Origin: Planctomycetota bacterium
Lineage (GTDB): Bacteria; Planctomycetota; PLA2; JAEUHO01
Reading direction: 5' to 3'
Assembly (NCBI GenBank): GCA_020851795.1
Contig: JADZCA010000079.1
Coordinates: 1 to 48,520, forward strand
Length of the DNA stretch: 48,520 bases
The position numbers were made by a program, and so were the translations under genes. The notes under the pieces were generated by a model. The model saw only the letters and a program-made list of their open reading frames with translations. It searched no databases and had not been told where the DNA came from. Numbering within the stretch: position 1 is the first letter of the stretch; the number at the start of each line of letters is the position of its first letter. This document shows, piece after piece, positions 23,924 through 30,830 of the stretch.

Positions 23924-26110
23924 ATGTCAGCGACGGACCCCGAAGTCGAACCGCAGGGTCGGTCGGCCCGTGCACGGTTCTTGGACGCGCTCGGTTCAGT
24001 CGTCGGCTTCGCGCTTGACTCTCCGGGAGTTGGCCAACTCGTCGTCGACGCCGAACCCGTCGGAACGCTGAACGAGCCCGTGTTCTGGGAGCACCTGCAC
24101 GTCCCGCGCCCCGACCTCGAAGCTCAGCTCGCAGATTGCCTGCTCGCCAACAATGGCATGTTCCTGGTCTTGGGGCAGCGTGGCGCTGGCAAGACCACGA
24201 ATTTGAGAAGCGTGGTCCGCTCGGTCGGAGTCGTCGGAAGGGCCAAACGCGTCATCTACCTGAACTGCAAGACCGACCTCCCCGCCGACTTCAACGACCC
24301 GCAGAGCGACGCGGGCGCGGCGTCCGGGAGGTTGCGCCGATCCCTGATGGAGTTGGTCCGAGACGCTCTGTTTCCCAGTGATTCCGACAAGCGGCACATG
24401 CGGGCGTGGATACTCGCTGGAGCAGATCCATCGCGGCCGCGTACTGGTGTCTTCAACGACTTCATCGGGATTGGTGAGAGTGCTCGAACACTAGCAAAAG
24501 CAACCGACGACGCCCCACACTTCACGAGGGTCGACAGAATCTCGCGGCAGTTATCCAATGACCTGTCATTCGCCGCGGAGTACATCGACCGCCTCGATCA
24601 GCAAATGACGATGTCGCACACAATTGCCGCGTGGGAACAGATGACGCCGTCCGCCAAGGGTCTCGTCGTGGCGTTCGACAACGTAGACATGCTTGATCCA
24701 TGGGTCCAGTCGCAGTTAGTTCAATTGATTCTCGAGTCGCACTCCAGGCTCGCCGGGCGCTTCTCATGCGTATTCGTGGTTTGCGCCCGCCCCGAAAGCG
24801 TTCGGAATCTCGCCCGTCCGGGCAGCGGGAGCGATGTGATCAAGGCGGTTCCGGTGGAGAGCGGGACGGGTCTTCCGCTCGGGCCGTTCACATCCACAGC
24901 CAAACTCCAAGGGACCACTGACTCTCACCTTCAGTTGATCCTGAACAAGCGCTATCAGTTGCTGGTAGAGTTTCTTCGCAACTCGAAGACCGGCCGGGAT
25001 CTCGCCAACGACATCGCAGGCCAACTTCTGCACGAGTTTTCTTTCGGTCAAGCAATCGAAAACTCAGTGCATCGCCTTACAAACGGGAGCGTTCGATATG
25101 CCGGCCTGATGCACATGTCATTCGCTCGCAGAATCAGCGAACTGATCGATCTCCGACTTCTCGATGCACGATTCGAGACGGGAGCGCGGTTCCTGTCGTC
25201 CCTCGAGGAGGGGTTCCTGCGCACGCTGTACTTCCTCTGGCTCGCCGAGGACGGCGAGCGTCACGAACTCTCGGTGTTTGGTTGCATTCGGGACAACTCT
25301 GTCGATTTCCGAAAACTCCCCGACTCCGTCGCATTCCGGGATCTCGGGAGTCTCCAGTACATCATGCTTGCTTACCTGAGCGTATCGAGCGAGAGCCTGC
25401 CCGAAGGATCGGGCGTTCGGGTCGCGGGCCTCCTGGAGGCACTCGCGTTGCTTGGCTTCGACGAGAGGTCAATTAGGGCAGCCCTCTTGGCGCTAGCCTT
25501 CGGGCCCGTCGCAGCGAATGAGGACCGCGCGTTCACGCACATGGCTCCCAGATTCGTTGAGATCACGACTCCGGCGGGAGGACGACTGTCGCCCAACTGG
25601 CACGAAGAGAGCACCTGCGCGCTAACAGTGAGTGGCCGAGAGTACGTCAGGAGCATCAGCGTAAAAGTGGGCTACATCTGGGGCGCCGCCTTTCGCGCCG
25701 CGAATGGAAGATCCTCACCCCTCGAGTCATACTGCCGACAACTGCGGACGAATCGCGTGAAGCTGTATGCCGACCTCGCCCGGTATCTGTCCAACTCCTG
25801 CGCGTTGTCGCTGCTAGCGCTCGATGCACTTCGGAGGCAGGTCGGGCGGCCAGAGTCTTGGGGGGAACACTGGGCGATTCGATACCGCGAGACGTACTGC
25901 GCGGACCAGAAGCTCTACTCGGAACGTGTCTTGGAGTCGATCAAGAGTTTCTACGGCGGCGAGCGAGAGTCACGAGATGGACGGGAGCTCCTCACCCGAG
26001 TAACGGACCTTGAGCGCAGGTTCCTCGAGCTCGTGAGGTCTGTGGAGAACGGTGTTCCGCTGCTTCGATCGAGTCTGATCCAGTTCGCCCCGGGCGATCA
26101 CGAGCACTAG
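23924..26110 (+). CDS. P-loop NTPase, unknown function, in a lower-GC island
   Basis: A protein of 728 aa. GGGAGGG lies 9 nt before the ATG. Walker A is intact at residues 84-91 (GQRGAGKT). A Walker B-like strand, GLVVAFDNVDML, lies at about 246-257. FVVCARPESVRNL at about 285-296 looks like the sensor/Arg segment of STAND, KAP or ORC-type ATPases. A helical C-terminal half (from about 330) has no motif I recognise. No TM segment is evident. Base composition departs from the neighbours: line 24481-24540 is 33/60 G+C versus 45/60 at 22021-22080. That favours horizontal acquisition. It is followed after 8 bp by a two-TM protein, forming an operon. Such NTPase/membrane-protein pairs occur among phage-defence systems, but I cannot assign this one to a known type. 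Confidence 0.8.
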   Translation: MSATDPEVEPQGRSARARFLDALGSVVGFALDSPGVGQLVVDAEPVGTLNEPVFWEHLHVPRPDLEAQLADCLLANNGMFLVLGQRGAGKTTNLRSVVRSVGVVGRAKRVIYLNCKTDLPADFNDPQSDAGAASGRLRRSLMELVRDALFPSDSDKRHMRAWILAGADPSRPRTGVFNDFIGIGESARTLAKATDDAPHFTRVDRISRQLSNDLSFAAEYIDRLDQQMTMSHTIAAWEQMTPSAKGLVVAFDNVDMLDPWVQSQLVQLILESHSRLAGRFSCVFVVCARPESVRNLARPGSGSDVIKAVPVESGTGLPLGPFTSTAKLQGTTDSHLQLILNKRYQLLVEFLRNSKTGRDLANDIAGQLLHEFSFGQAIENSVHRLTNGSVRYAGLMHMSFARRISELIDLRLLDARFETGARFLSSLEEGFLRTLYFLWLAEDGERHELSVFGCIRDNSVDFRKLPDSVAFRDLGSLQYIMLAYLSVSSESLPEGSGVRVAGLLEALALLGFDERSIRAALLALAFGPVAANEDRAFTHMAPRFVEITTPAGGRLSPNWHEESTCALTVSGREYVRSISVKVGYIWGAAFRAANGRSSPLESYCRQLRTNRVKLYADLARYLSNSCALSLLALDALRRQVGRPESWGEHWAIRYRETYCADQKLYSERVLESIKSFYGGERESRDGRELLTRVTDLERRFLELVRSVENGVPLLRSSLIQFAPGDHEH

Positions 26111-26118
26111 GAGCGCAG

Positions 26119-26805
26119 ATGTCTAGACAAGCATGGTCGCTCATCGCGGTCTTGGTGTCGCTAGCAGTCGGTGCCACCGCATTCGCCGTTGTCGTGTGGG
26201 TTCCAGCGGGAATGCGGGCAGCACTCTCGGAGTGCGGGCAGGCGATCGGCGGACTCGCGACTCTGTTCGCCCTCGTCGCCATGATCGCGACACTTCGACT
26301 CCAGCAGTCTCAGCTCCGCCTTCAAGGTGTCGTTTCTCGGATTCAGACTCGGGTGCTCCACAGACAGCTTCGCGCGCAGCAGCAGCACTTGTCCCTGGAG
26401 TCAGAGATCTGGATCGAGTTGCTTCTCCGCGGGAACCGTGGAGAGCTTCAGCTGACGGCGCTGGTCTTGGGACGAGGGATGGCCGAACTCACGGACATCC
26501 GATGCTCGGGCCTCGCCACGACCGGTGGCGTCGATGCCGTATCCGAGTTGTTCACACGCGCGGTCGAACAGGTCACTGGCCGGGCCGGATCTGCCGTCCG
26601 CGTTTCGTCACAGCCCATTCCGGCTCGGCTCCCGACGGGCGAGCACGTGCTCATTCGCCTCTCGGACCTTCAGGATGACGAGCGAGACCGAATACTCGCG
26701 GCGCTGAATGGCTCAGCTCTTTGGATCGAGTACGTCGGTCTGAAGTGCCGACGCCGAGGCGGAGCGCGAATTGACTTCAGTTCCTGCCGAGTATTCTCAG
26801 CGTAG
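26119..26805 (+). CDS. Small membrane protein paired with the P-loop NTPase
   Basis: A protein of 228 aa. AGGAG (26109-26113) precedes the ATG and overlaps the NTPase stop, so the two genes are cotranscribed. The N-terminus has two TM helices (about residues 7-28, LIAVLVSLAVGATAFAVVVWV, and 42-61, AIGGLATLFALVAMIATLRL). A charged helix follows (QQSQLRLQGVVSRIQTRVLHRQLRAQQQHL, likely coiled coil), then a soluble alpha/beta domain of about 130 residues. The coiled-coil length suggests oligomerisation. The lower GC matches the NTPase gene and not the flanks. It could be a membrane effector or anchor for the NTPase. The family is not recognised. Confidence 0.7.
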   Translation: MSRQAWSLIAVLVSLAVGATAFAVVVWVPAGMRAALSECGQAIGGLATLFALVAMIATLRLQQSQLRLQGVVSRIQTRVLHRQLRAQQQHLSLESEIWIELLLRGNRGELQLTALVLGRGMAELTDIRCSGLATTGGVDAVSELFTRAVEQVTGRAGSAVRVSSQPIPARLPTGEHVLIRLSDLQDDERDRILAALNGSALWIEYVGLKCRRRGGARIDFSSCRVFSA

Positions 26806-26850
26806 TATCGCAGTGCACGACGGAGTTCGACCGGAGTGGGGCCCCGCCAC

Positions 26851-28779
26851 TCACCCCCCGCCGACCGTGAGGCGGCCGTCGGTCGCGGGCGCGGTCAGCG
26901 TCCCCGCCGACACCCACTCGTCGCCGTCGCGGACCGAGAAACGCACGGGGCCCGCGCGCAGCCCGCGGATCGTGAAGCGGCCGTCGGGGCCCACCTGCGC
27001 GTAGGGGCGCATCGCCGCGAGACGCGCCCCGTCGTCGGCCTGAAGGCTCGACGCCGCCCGCGGCTGGCCGTCGGCGCCGAGGAGCGTGCCCGTGATCGAG
27101 GCCCCCGGCGAGGCGCGCAGCACCACGTCCGCCGCCCCCGCCTTGACCTCGCGCGCCACCTCGCCCAGCCACCCCGACCGGCCGCCGCCCGCCTCGAGCG
27201 TGAACGTCAGGTCGGGGACGCCGTCCACGACGAACGACCCGTCGTCGGTCGTGTACGCGAACCCGCGCGCGCCGCTCGCCCGCGGGTCGCCACCCTCCGC
27301 GAACCACCCCACCGGCACGCCCGCGAGCACCGGCTTGCCCTCGCCGTCGAGCACGCGGCCGCGGATCGCCTTGCCCGCCACGAGCACGATCCGCACGTCG
27401 GCGTCGCGAGGCGAGACGCGGTCCACCGTGCTGCGCCCGTAGCCGCGGAACTCGACCGCCACGAGGTCCCACGCGAACGCCGGGTCGAGCGGCGGCGTGC
27501 GGAAGTTCCCGTCGCCCGGGACCGTCGCCTCGATCGCGATCGAACGCCGCGGCTCGCCCGAACGCCACACGTACACGCGTCCCCGCGCCGTCACCGGCTC
27601 GCCCGCGCCGTCCACGATGCGCCCGACCAACGCCACGCCGCGCGTCAGCCGCACCTCGAGCCCCGCCCGCCCCGCCTCCACGTCGCGCACGGTCGCCGTC
27701 GAGACCGACGCGCCCGCCGCGTCGCCCTCCACGCCGTCGGGCCGCACGATCACGTCGTAACGCCCCGCCGCGATCCCGCGCACCGCGAACGTCCCGTCGG
27801 CCGTCCGCAGGATCTTGCGCCGCGTGTAGTCCGGGTTGCCGTCGGGGGAGCGGCCCAACACCTCGACCGCGACCGGCCGGCGCACGGGCTCGCCCGCGTC
27901 GTCCACGACCGTCCCCTCGATCGAGAGCCCCCGCGAGAGCCGCAGGACCACGTCGGTCGCCCCCGAGGCCACGCCGACCACGCGCGTCCGCACGTACGCG
28001 TCGGCCGCAGGCGCCTCGCCCGCCGCGAGGAAGCCGACGCCCGCCTCGAGGTCGTACGCCCCCGCGTCGGCCACCGTCAACGTGAAGCGCCCGTCGTCGG
28101 CGGACGCCCCCACCGCCGCCTGCGCGGAGTCGCCGCTCGACGACGGCCACGCGCGCACGCTCGCGCCCACGACCGCCGCCCCCGTCTCGGCGTCCACGAC
28201 CGTCCCCGCGATCGACGTCGCGGGCCGCAGCACCACGCGCGGCCGCTCGATCAGCGCGCGTCGCGTCGCGCGCAGCGCGACGAAGCCCGGTGCCTCGACG
28301 AGCAGCGGCGCCTCGGGATCGCCGTCGGCGCCCACGTCGTAGCGCCCGTCGGCCGCGGTCGTCGCCACGGGCGCGGGGCCCGTGGCGCCCACCGAGGAGA
28401 TCGTGGCCCCGACGATCGCGCGCCCGTCCTCGCCCACGACGAAGGGCCCGTCGCCCACGACGGGCCCGCGCGCCGCGGCCGTGCGCGCCGCCGCGCGCGT
28501 CGCGTCGGCCGCCGCCCCCGCGGCCGGCGGGGCGCCGTCCGCCCCGCGCGCCGTCGGCGAGGCCGCGTCCGCGCGTCGCCGGGCCGCGGCGTCCGCACGG
28601 TCGCGCACCGGCGCCGGCGCCCCGGCGAGCGCGGGCGCGGATGCAGGCGGCGCCCCGGGCCCCGCGTCCTCGACCCCGTCCACCACCGTCGCGGGCTCGC
28701 TCGGCGCCAGCGCCCGCACGCCGAAGACGGCGGCCGCGGCGGCCAGCAGTCCCACGACGAGGGCCCCACGTCGCGCCAT
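26851..28779 (-). CDS. Exported protein of tandem carboxypeptidase-regulatory-like domains
   Basis: A protein of 642 aa. The N-terminus (MARRGALVVGLLAAAAAVFGVRAL) is a signal peptide or anchor; an Ala/Pro-rich disordered region runs to about residue 105. The rest consists of about six consecutive beta-sandwich units with the carboxypeptidase-regulatory-like pattern (SIAGTVVDAETGAAVVGASV, SIEGTVVDDAGEPV, RIVDGAGEPVTARGRVYV, AIRGRVLDGEGKPVLAG, SITGTLLGADGQPRAA), each closing with a DGRF or DGSF turn. No catalytic domain is attached. Likely a cell-surface or periplasmic structural protein. The start is supported by TACGAT ending six bases before the ATG, with no Shine-Dalgarno. It ends convergently with the low-GC island after a 45-bp gap. 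Confidence 0.8.
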   Translation of the reverse strand: MARRGALVVGLLAAAAAVFGVRALAPSEPATVVDGVEDAGPGAPPASAPALAGAPAPVRDRADAAARRRADAASPTARGADGAPPAAGAAADATRAAARTAAARGPVVGDGPFVVGEDGRAIVGATISSVGATGPAPVATTAADGRYDVGADGDPEAPLLVEAPGFVALRATRRALIERPRVVLRPATSIAGTVVDAETGAAVVGASVRAWPSSSGDSAQAAVGASADDGRFTLTVADAGAYDLEAGVGFLAAGEAPAADAYVRTRVVGVASGATDVVLRLSRGLSIEGTVVDDAGEPVRRPVAVEVLGRSPDGNPDYTRRKILRTADGTFAVRGIAAGRYDVIVRPDGVEGDAAGASVSTATVRDVEAGRAGLEVRLTRGVALVGRIVDGAGEPVTARGRVYVWRSGEPRRSIAIEATVPGDGNFRTPPLDPAFAWDLVAVEFRGYGRSTVDRVSPRDADVRIVLVAGKAIRGRVLDGEGKPVLAGVPVGWFAEGGDPRASGARGFAYTTDDGSFVVDGVPDLTFTLEAGGGRSGWLGEVAREVKAGAADVVLRASPGASITGTLLGADGQPRAASSLQADDGARLAAMRPYAQVGPDGRFTIRGLRAGPVRFSVRDGDEWVSAGTLTAPATDGRLTVGGG

Positions 28780-28785
28780 GCAGGC

Positions 28786-28791
28786 ATCGTA
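28786..28791 (-). promoter_or_regulatory. Candidate -10 TACGAT, six bases from the start codon
   Basis: On the minus strand the order is GCTACGAT, GCCTGC, ATG. Transcription would start at or next to the A of the ATG at 28779, giving a leaderless mRNA. No TTGACA-like -35 is seen. Confidence 0.5.
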
Positions 28792-28911
28792 GCAAGCGAG
28801 CGGTTCCCGCACCGCCGCCGCGGCCGTCGCGCGCGCGTGCGGCGCCGCGACGGGACGCACGTCCTGCGCGAGGCCCGGACGCCCGGTCGTCGGCCCGCCG
28901 CCCGACGCGCG

Positions 28912-29289
28912 TCAGCCGGCGACCGCGACCGGCCCGCGACGCGGGACGAGCGTCGCCGCCGCACCGATCGCCGCCGCCGAGCCCGCCTCGGCGGCCGGCC
29001 CGCGGATCGCGAGCTCGAAGCGCGACGATGCGCGGGCGCGGGCGAGGAACGCGTCGCGCAGACGGCGCGCCACGGCGACGTCGGCGGTGCGCAGCGAGCG
29101 GCGCACCCGCACGCGCTCGACGCGCACGGTGTCGTAGAGGGTGACGGCGATCCACCAGAGGCGGCCGTTGCGCCACAGGTGGTGGTTCTCGCCGGAGCCG
29201 TCGCGGGGGGCGCGAGGGGGCGACGGGGGACGCGGGGGGGCCCCGCGCGACGACGGCGAGCGGACGAAGGAGGCGGGCGTCGGGTGCAT
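28912..29289 (-). CDS. Small basic protein resembling a tyrosine-recombinase arm domain, behind a structured leader
   Basis: A protein of 125 aa. The core (about residues 34-80) reads HHLWRNGRLWWIAVTLYD and RVRRSLRTADVAVARRLRD. This pattern of a W/G-rich three-stranded sheet, then RRSL-T-D plus a helix with alternating Arg, resembles the N-terminal arm DNA-binding domain of integrases, but no catalytic domain follows. The first 30 residues are Pro/Ser-rich. The ATG at 29289 has GGAG 7 nt upstream, and that GGAG lies in a small hairpin (GGATC-GGA-GATCC, 29293-29305). A structured leader at 29366-29464 precedes it. It could be a small DNA-binding regulator or a remnant of an integrase. Confidence 0.55.
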   Translation of the reverse strand: MHPTPASFVRSPSSRGAPPRPPSPPRAPRDGSGENHHLWRNGRLWWIAVTLYDTVRVERVRVRRSLRTADVAVARRLRDAFLARARASSRFELAIRGPAAEAGSAAAIGAAATLVPRRGPVAVAG

Positions 29290-29349
29290 CGAGGATCTCC
29301 GATCCGTGCACCCGGAGCGCGCGGCCGCGGCCGCGCCGAACGCTTGTTT

Positions 29350-29365
29350 GCCCCCGCGCGGGGGC
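29350..29365 (-). promoter_or_regulatory. Palindrome immediately after the leader aptamer candidate
   Basis: GCCCCCGCGCGGGGGC is a perfect 16-base palindrome that abuts the 3' strand of the leader's outer stem. It would be the natural expression platform. No U tract follows it on the minus strand, so it is not a classical intrinsic terminator. Confidence 0.4.
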
Positions 29366-29464
29366 CGCATCGCCCGAGGGGCCCGTGGGCCGCTCGGACT
29401 GAGCACCTTGGGTCGTTCGTCCCAGGTTGCTGGGCTCGGGACCTCCCGAGCCGCTCCGGATGTG
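29366..29464 (-). ncRNA. Structured leader RNA resembling a SAM-clan riboswitch
   Basis: Read on the minus strand, four stems form a closed four-way junction. P1 is CACATC (29464-29459) with GATGCG (29371-29366), one A-C mismatch. P2 is GGCTCGGGA/TCCCGAGCC (29433-29452). P3 is CCTGGG/CCCAAGG (29406-29426). P4 is CCGAG/CTCGG with an inner GGCCC/GGGCC (29374-29397). The joining segments AGCAACC before P3 and AAGGTGCTCAGTCC after it resemble the GGCAACC and GGTGC-A-TCC core of SAM-I and SAM-I/IV riboswitches. Differences are the absence of the SAM-I kink-turn and of GATGAAACC. A TAGACT -10 at 29477-29472 would begin transcription right at P1. The downstream gene is not a methionine gene, which counts against the assignment. 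Confidence 0.5.
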
Positions 29465-29471
29465 AGCCCGG

Positions 29472-29477
29472 AGTCTA
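29472..29477 (-). promoter_or_regulatory. Candidate -10 hexamer TAGACT for the structured leader
   Basis: TAGACT on the minus strand, followed by six bases, puts the transcription start at about 29465, one base before the outer stem of the leader. This is the same six-base spacing seen at other promoters in the window. Confidence 0.5.
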
Positions 29478-29566
29478 CCGCGCGCCGCCGCAGCGTCGCG
29501 TCGGCGTGTCATAGCGCGCGGCCGGAGCGGTCGTCTCGTCGGACGGCCGCGCGGCACCCACGAGGC

Positions 29567-29591
29567 CTCGGCGCGCGAGCGCGCGGCCGAG
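29567..29591 (-). terminator. GC hairpin directly after the stop of the 83-aa gene
   Basis: CTCGGC (29567-29572) pairs with GCCGAG (29586-29591) with a further GCGC/GCGC inside. It begins right after the TAG of the minus-strand gene ending at 29592. No U tract follows. Confidence 0.4.
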
Positions 29592-29843
29592 CTACCGCCC
29601 GAGGATGCGGTCGAGGTCGGCGCGGATCTCGGCCTCGCCGTAGAAGTGGCTCGGACGGCACGCGACCGGGCGGTCGTGCTCGTCCACGACGACCCAGCCG
29701 TGGCGGTCGGCGCCGAAGCAGTACGCGCGCTGCGCGTGCTGCCCCTCGGCACTCTCCCACCCGAACACCTCGAAGGGGAAGCGCGACCGGTAGGGCTCGT
29801 CGGCCAGCACCGCGCGGACCGCGCGGATCACCCGTTGGCACAT
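29592..29843 (-). CDS. Small protein of unknown function
   Basis: A protein of 83 aa (MCQRVIRAVRAVLADEPYRSRF...). The stop of the upstream lipoprotein gene is 3 bp before this ATG and GATGAGGG just before the ATG could act as Shine-Dalgarno, so the two form an operon. The sequence is globular with balanced composition (EVFGWESAEGQHAQRAYCFGADRHGWVVVDEHDRPV), which supports a real product over a shadow frame. No signal peptide, TM segment or known motif is visible. A hairpin follows the stop. Confidence 0.5.
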   Translation of the reverse strand: MCQRVIRAVRAVLADEPYRSRFPFEVFGWESAEGQHAQRAYCFGADRHGWVVVDEHDRPVACRPSHFYGEAEIRADLDRILGR

Positions 29844-29846
29844 CCC

Positions 29847-30119
29847 TCATCCGTCGCTGATCTGGAAGTAGCGCGCCCGGTACGACGGCGCGCGCACGAC
29901 CGGCGGCGGCGCCGTGGGCACGGTCGGGAGCGCGCCGGGCGCGACGGACGGCGGGAGCGCCGCGCGGGACGCCGGCGCGACGGCCGGCGCGGCGGCGACC
30001 GCCGACCCGAGCGGCGCGACGCGGAACGCGCCGTCGGCGCCGCGCACGCGGTGGCACGCCGTCGCCCCGAGCGCGAGCAGCGCGAGGACGACCGCGACGC
30101 GGGACCGGGACGACGCCAC
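29847..30119 (-). CDS. Small putative lipoprotein
   Basis: A protein of 90 aa starting at GTG 30119. The N-terminus MASSRSRVAVVLALLALGATAC has a basic n-region, a hydrophobic core and a good lipobox (GATAC), so lipid attachment at Cys22 is likely. The mature part is Ala/Pro-rich and disordered, ending in YRARYFQISDG. TAGCGT ends six bases before the GTG, and no Shine-Dalgarno is present, matching the leaderless pattern. It is cotranscribed with the 83-aa gene. Function unknown. Confidence 0.55.
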   Translation of the reverse strand: MASSRSRVAVVLALLALGATACHRVRGADGAFRVAPLGSAVAAAPAVAPASRAALPPSVAPGALPTVPTAPPPVVRAPSYRARYFQISDG

Positions 30120-30125
30120 GCGCTG

Positions 30126-30131
30126 ACGCTA
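30126..30131 (-). promoter_or_regulatory. Candidate -10 TAGCGT, six bases from the start codon
   Basis: The minus strand reads GGTAGCGT, CAGCGC, GTG. A leaderless transcript for the lipoprotein gene is expected. Confidence 0.45.
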
Positions 30132-30304
30132 CCGCCGCCGCCGGCCTCGCTCCAAGCCTCGCCCCACCCGTCGCGTCGGCGACGACGCACGACGCGCCCC
30201 CACCACCGTCGCGGCGCGCGTGCGGACCGCGTCCGCGACGCCCGCCCCGGGCCCCGCGTGCCGTCGGCGCTCGCAGTGCCTCGTCGCCGGCGTGTCGGGC
30301 GCGC

Positions 30305-30310
30305 TACGCT
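30305..30310 (+). promoter_or_regulatory. Candidate -10 TACGCT, six bases from the start codon
   Basis: The plus strand reads GCTACGCT, CGTCGC, GTG, giving a leaderless start for the GGQ gene at 30317. It diverges from the promoter at 30126-30131. Confidence 0.5.
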
Positions 30311-30316
30311 CGTCGC

Positions 30317-30787
30317 GTGCGCTTCCCCGACGACGCCCCCGTCACCGCCGCCAAGCGCGACGCGCTGCGCGAGCGGCTCGCGCGGCTCGGGGTGGACCTC
30401 GGGCGCGTCGAGGAGCAGGCCGTCAAGGCCGGCGGACCCGGCGGGCAGCGCGTGAACAAGACGTCGAGCGGCGTGCGGCTCGCGTACGCGCTCGGCGACG
30501 AGACGGTCGCCGTGAAGTGGACGCGCGAGCGCTCGCACGCGCTCAACCGCTTCCTCGCGCTGCGCGAGCTCGCCGACGAGGTCGAGGTGCGGGTGTCGCC
30601 CGCGACGAGCGAGCGGCTGCGCGAGCGGGAGCGCGTCCGCCGCCGCAAGGACCGCGCGCGCCGTCGGCGTACGTCCTCGGACCCGCCGGCCGAGCGCACC
30701 GCCCCGCCCGCGCTCGAGCCCCCGCCCCGCGCGCCGGCGCCGAGTCCGGGCGCCGACGCCGCGGCCCGCAGCGCGGACGACACGTAG
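30317..30787 (+). CDS. Peptidyl-tRNA hydrolase/release-factor-like GGQ protein (ArfB/YaeJ-like)
   Basis: A protein of 156 aa from GTG 30317. The GGQ catalytic loop is at residues 42-44 within KAGGPGGQRVNKTSSGVRL, the consensus of class I release factors and ArfB. The codon-recognition domains of RF1/RF2 are missing, so it is a stand-alone GGQ domain. A basic helix (RLRERERVRRRKDRARRRR) follows at about 97-117, which in ArfB reads the empty mRNA channel. The last 35 residues are Pro/Ala-rich. It probably rescues stalled ribosomes by hydrolysing peptidyl-tRNA. The basic tail is present, so rescue is more likely than a decayed gene. It is transcribed alone. Confidence 0.85.
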   Translation: MRFPDDAPVTAAKRDALRERLARLGVDLGRVEEQAVKAGGPGGQRVNKTSSGVRLAYALGDETVAVKWTRERSHALNRFLALRELADEVEVRVSPATSERLRERERVRRRKDRARRRRTSSDPPAERTAPPALEPPPRAPAPSPGADAAARSADDT

Positions 30788-30816
30788 CGGCTCGCGCAGC
30801 GCGGGATGCCGAGCCG
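30788..30816. terminator. Hairpin in a convergent gap
   Basis: CGGCTCG (30788-30794) pairs with CGAGCCG (30810-30816) between the ends of the GGQ gene and the exported protein gene. It could terminate both. No T tract is present. Confidence 0.4.
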
Positions 30817-30830
30817 AGGCGGTCGGCGAC

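Noticed and set aside
29366..29464. SRP RNA or other housekeeping RNA at the hairpin cluster
   Set aside because: CAACC and CCAAGG flanks looked like the SRP RNA core, but the GGTCAGG...GGAAGGAAGCAG core is missing. The four-way junction fits a SAM-clan leader better.
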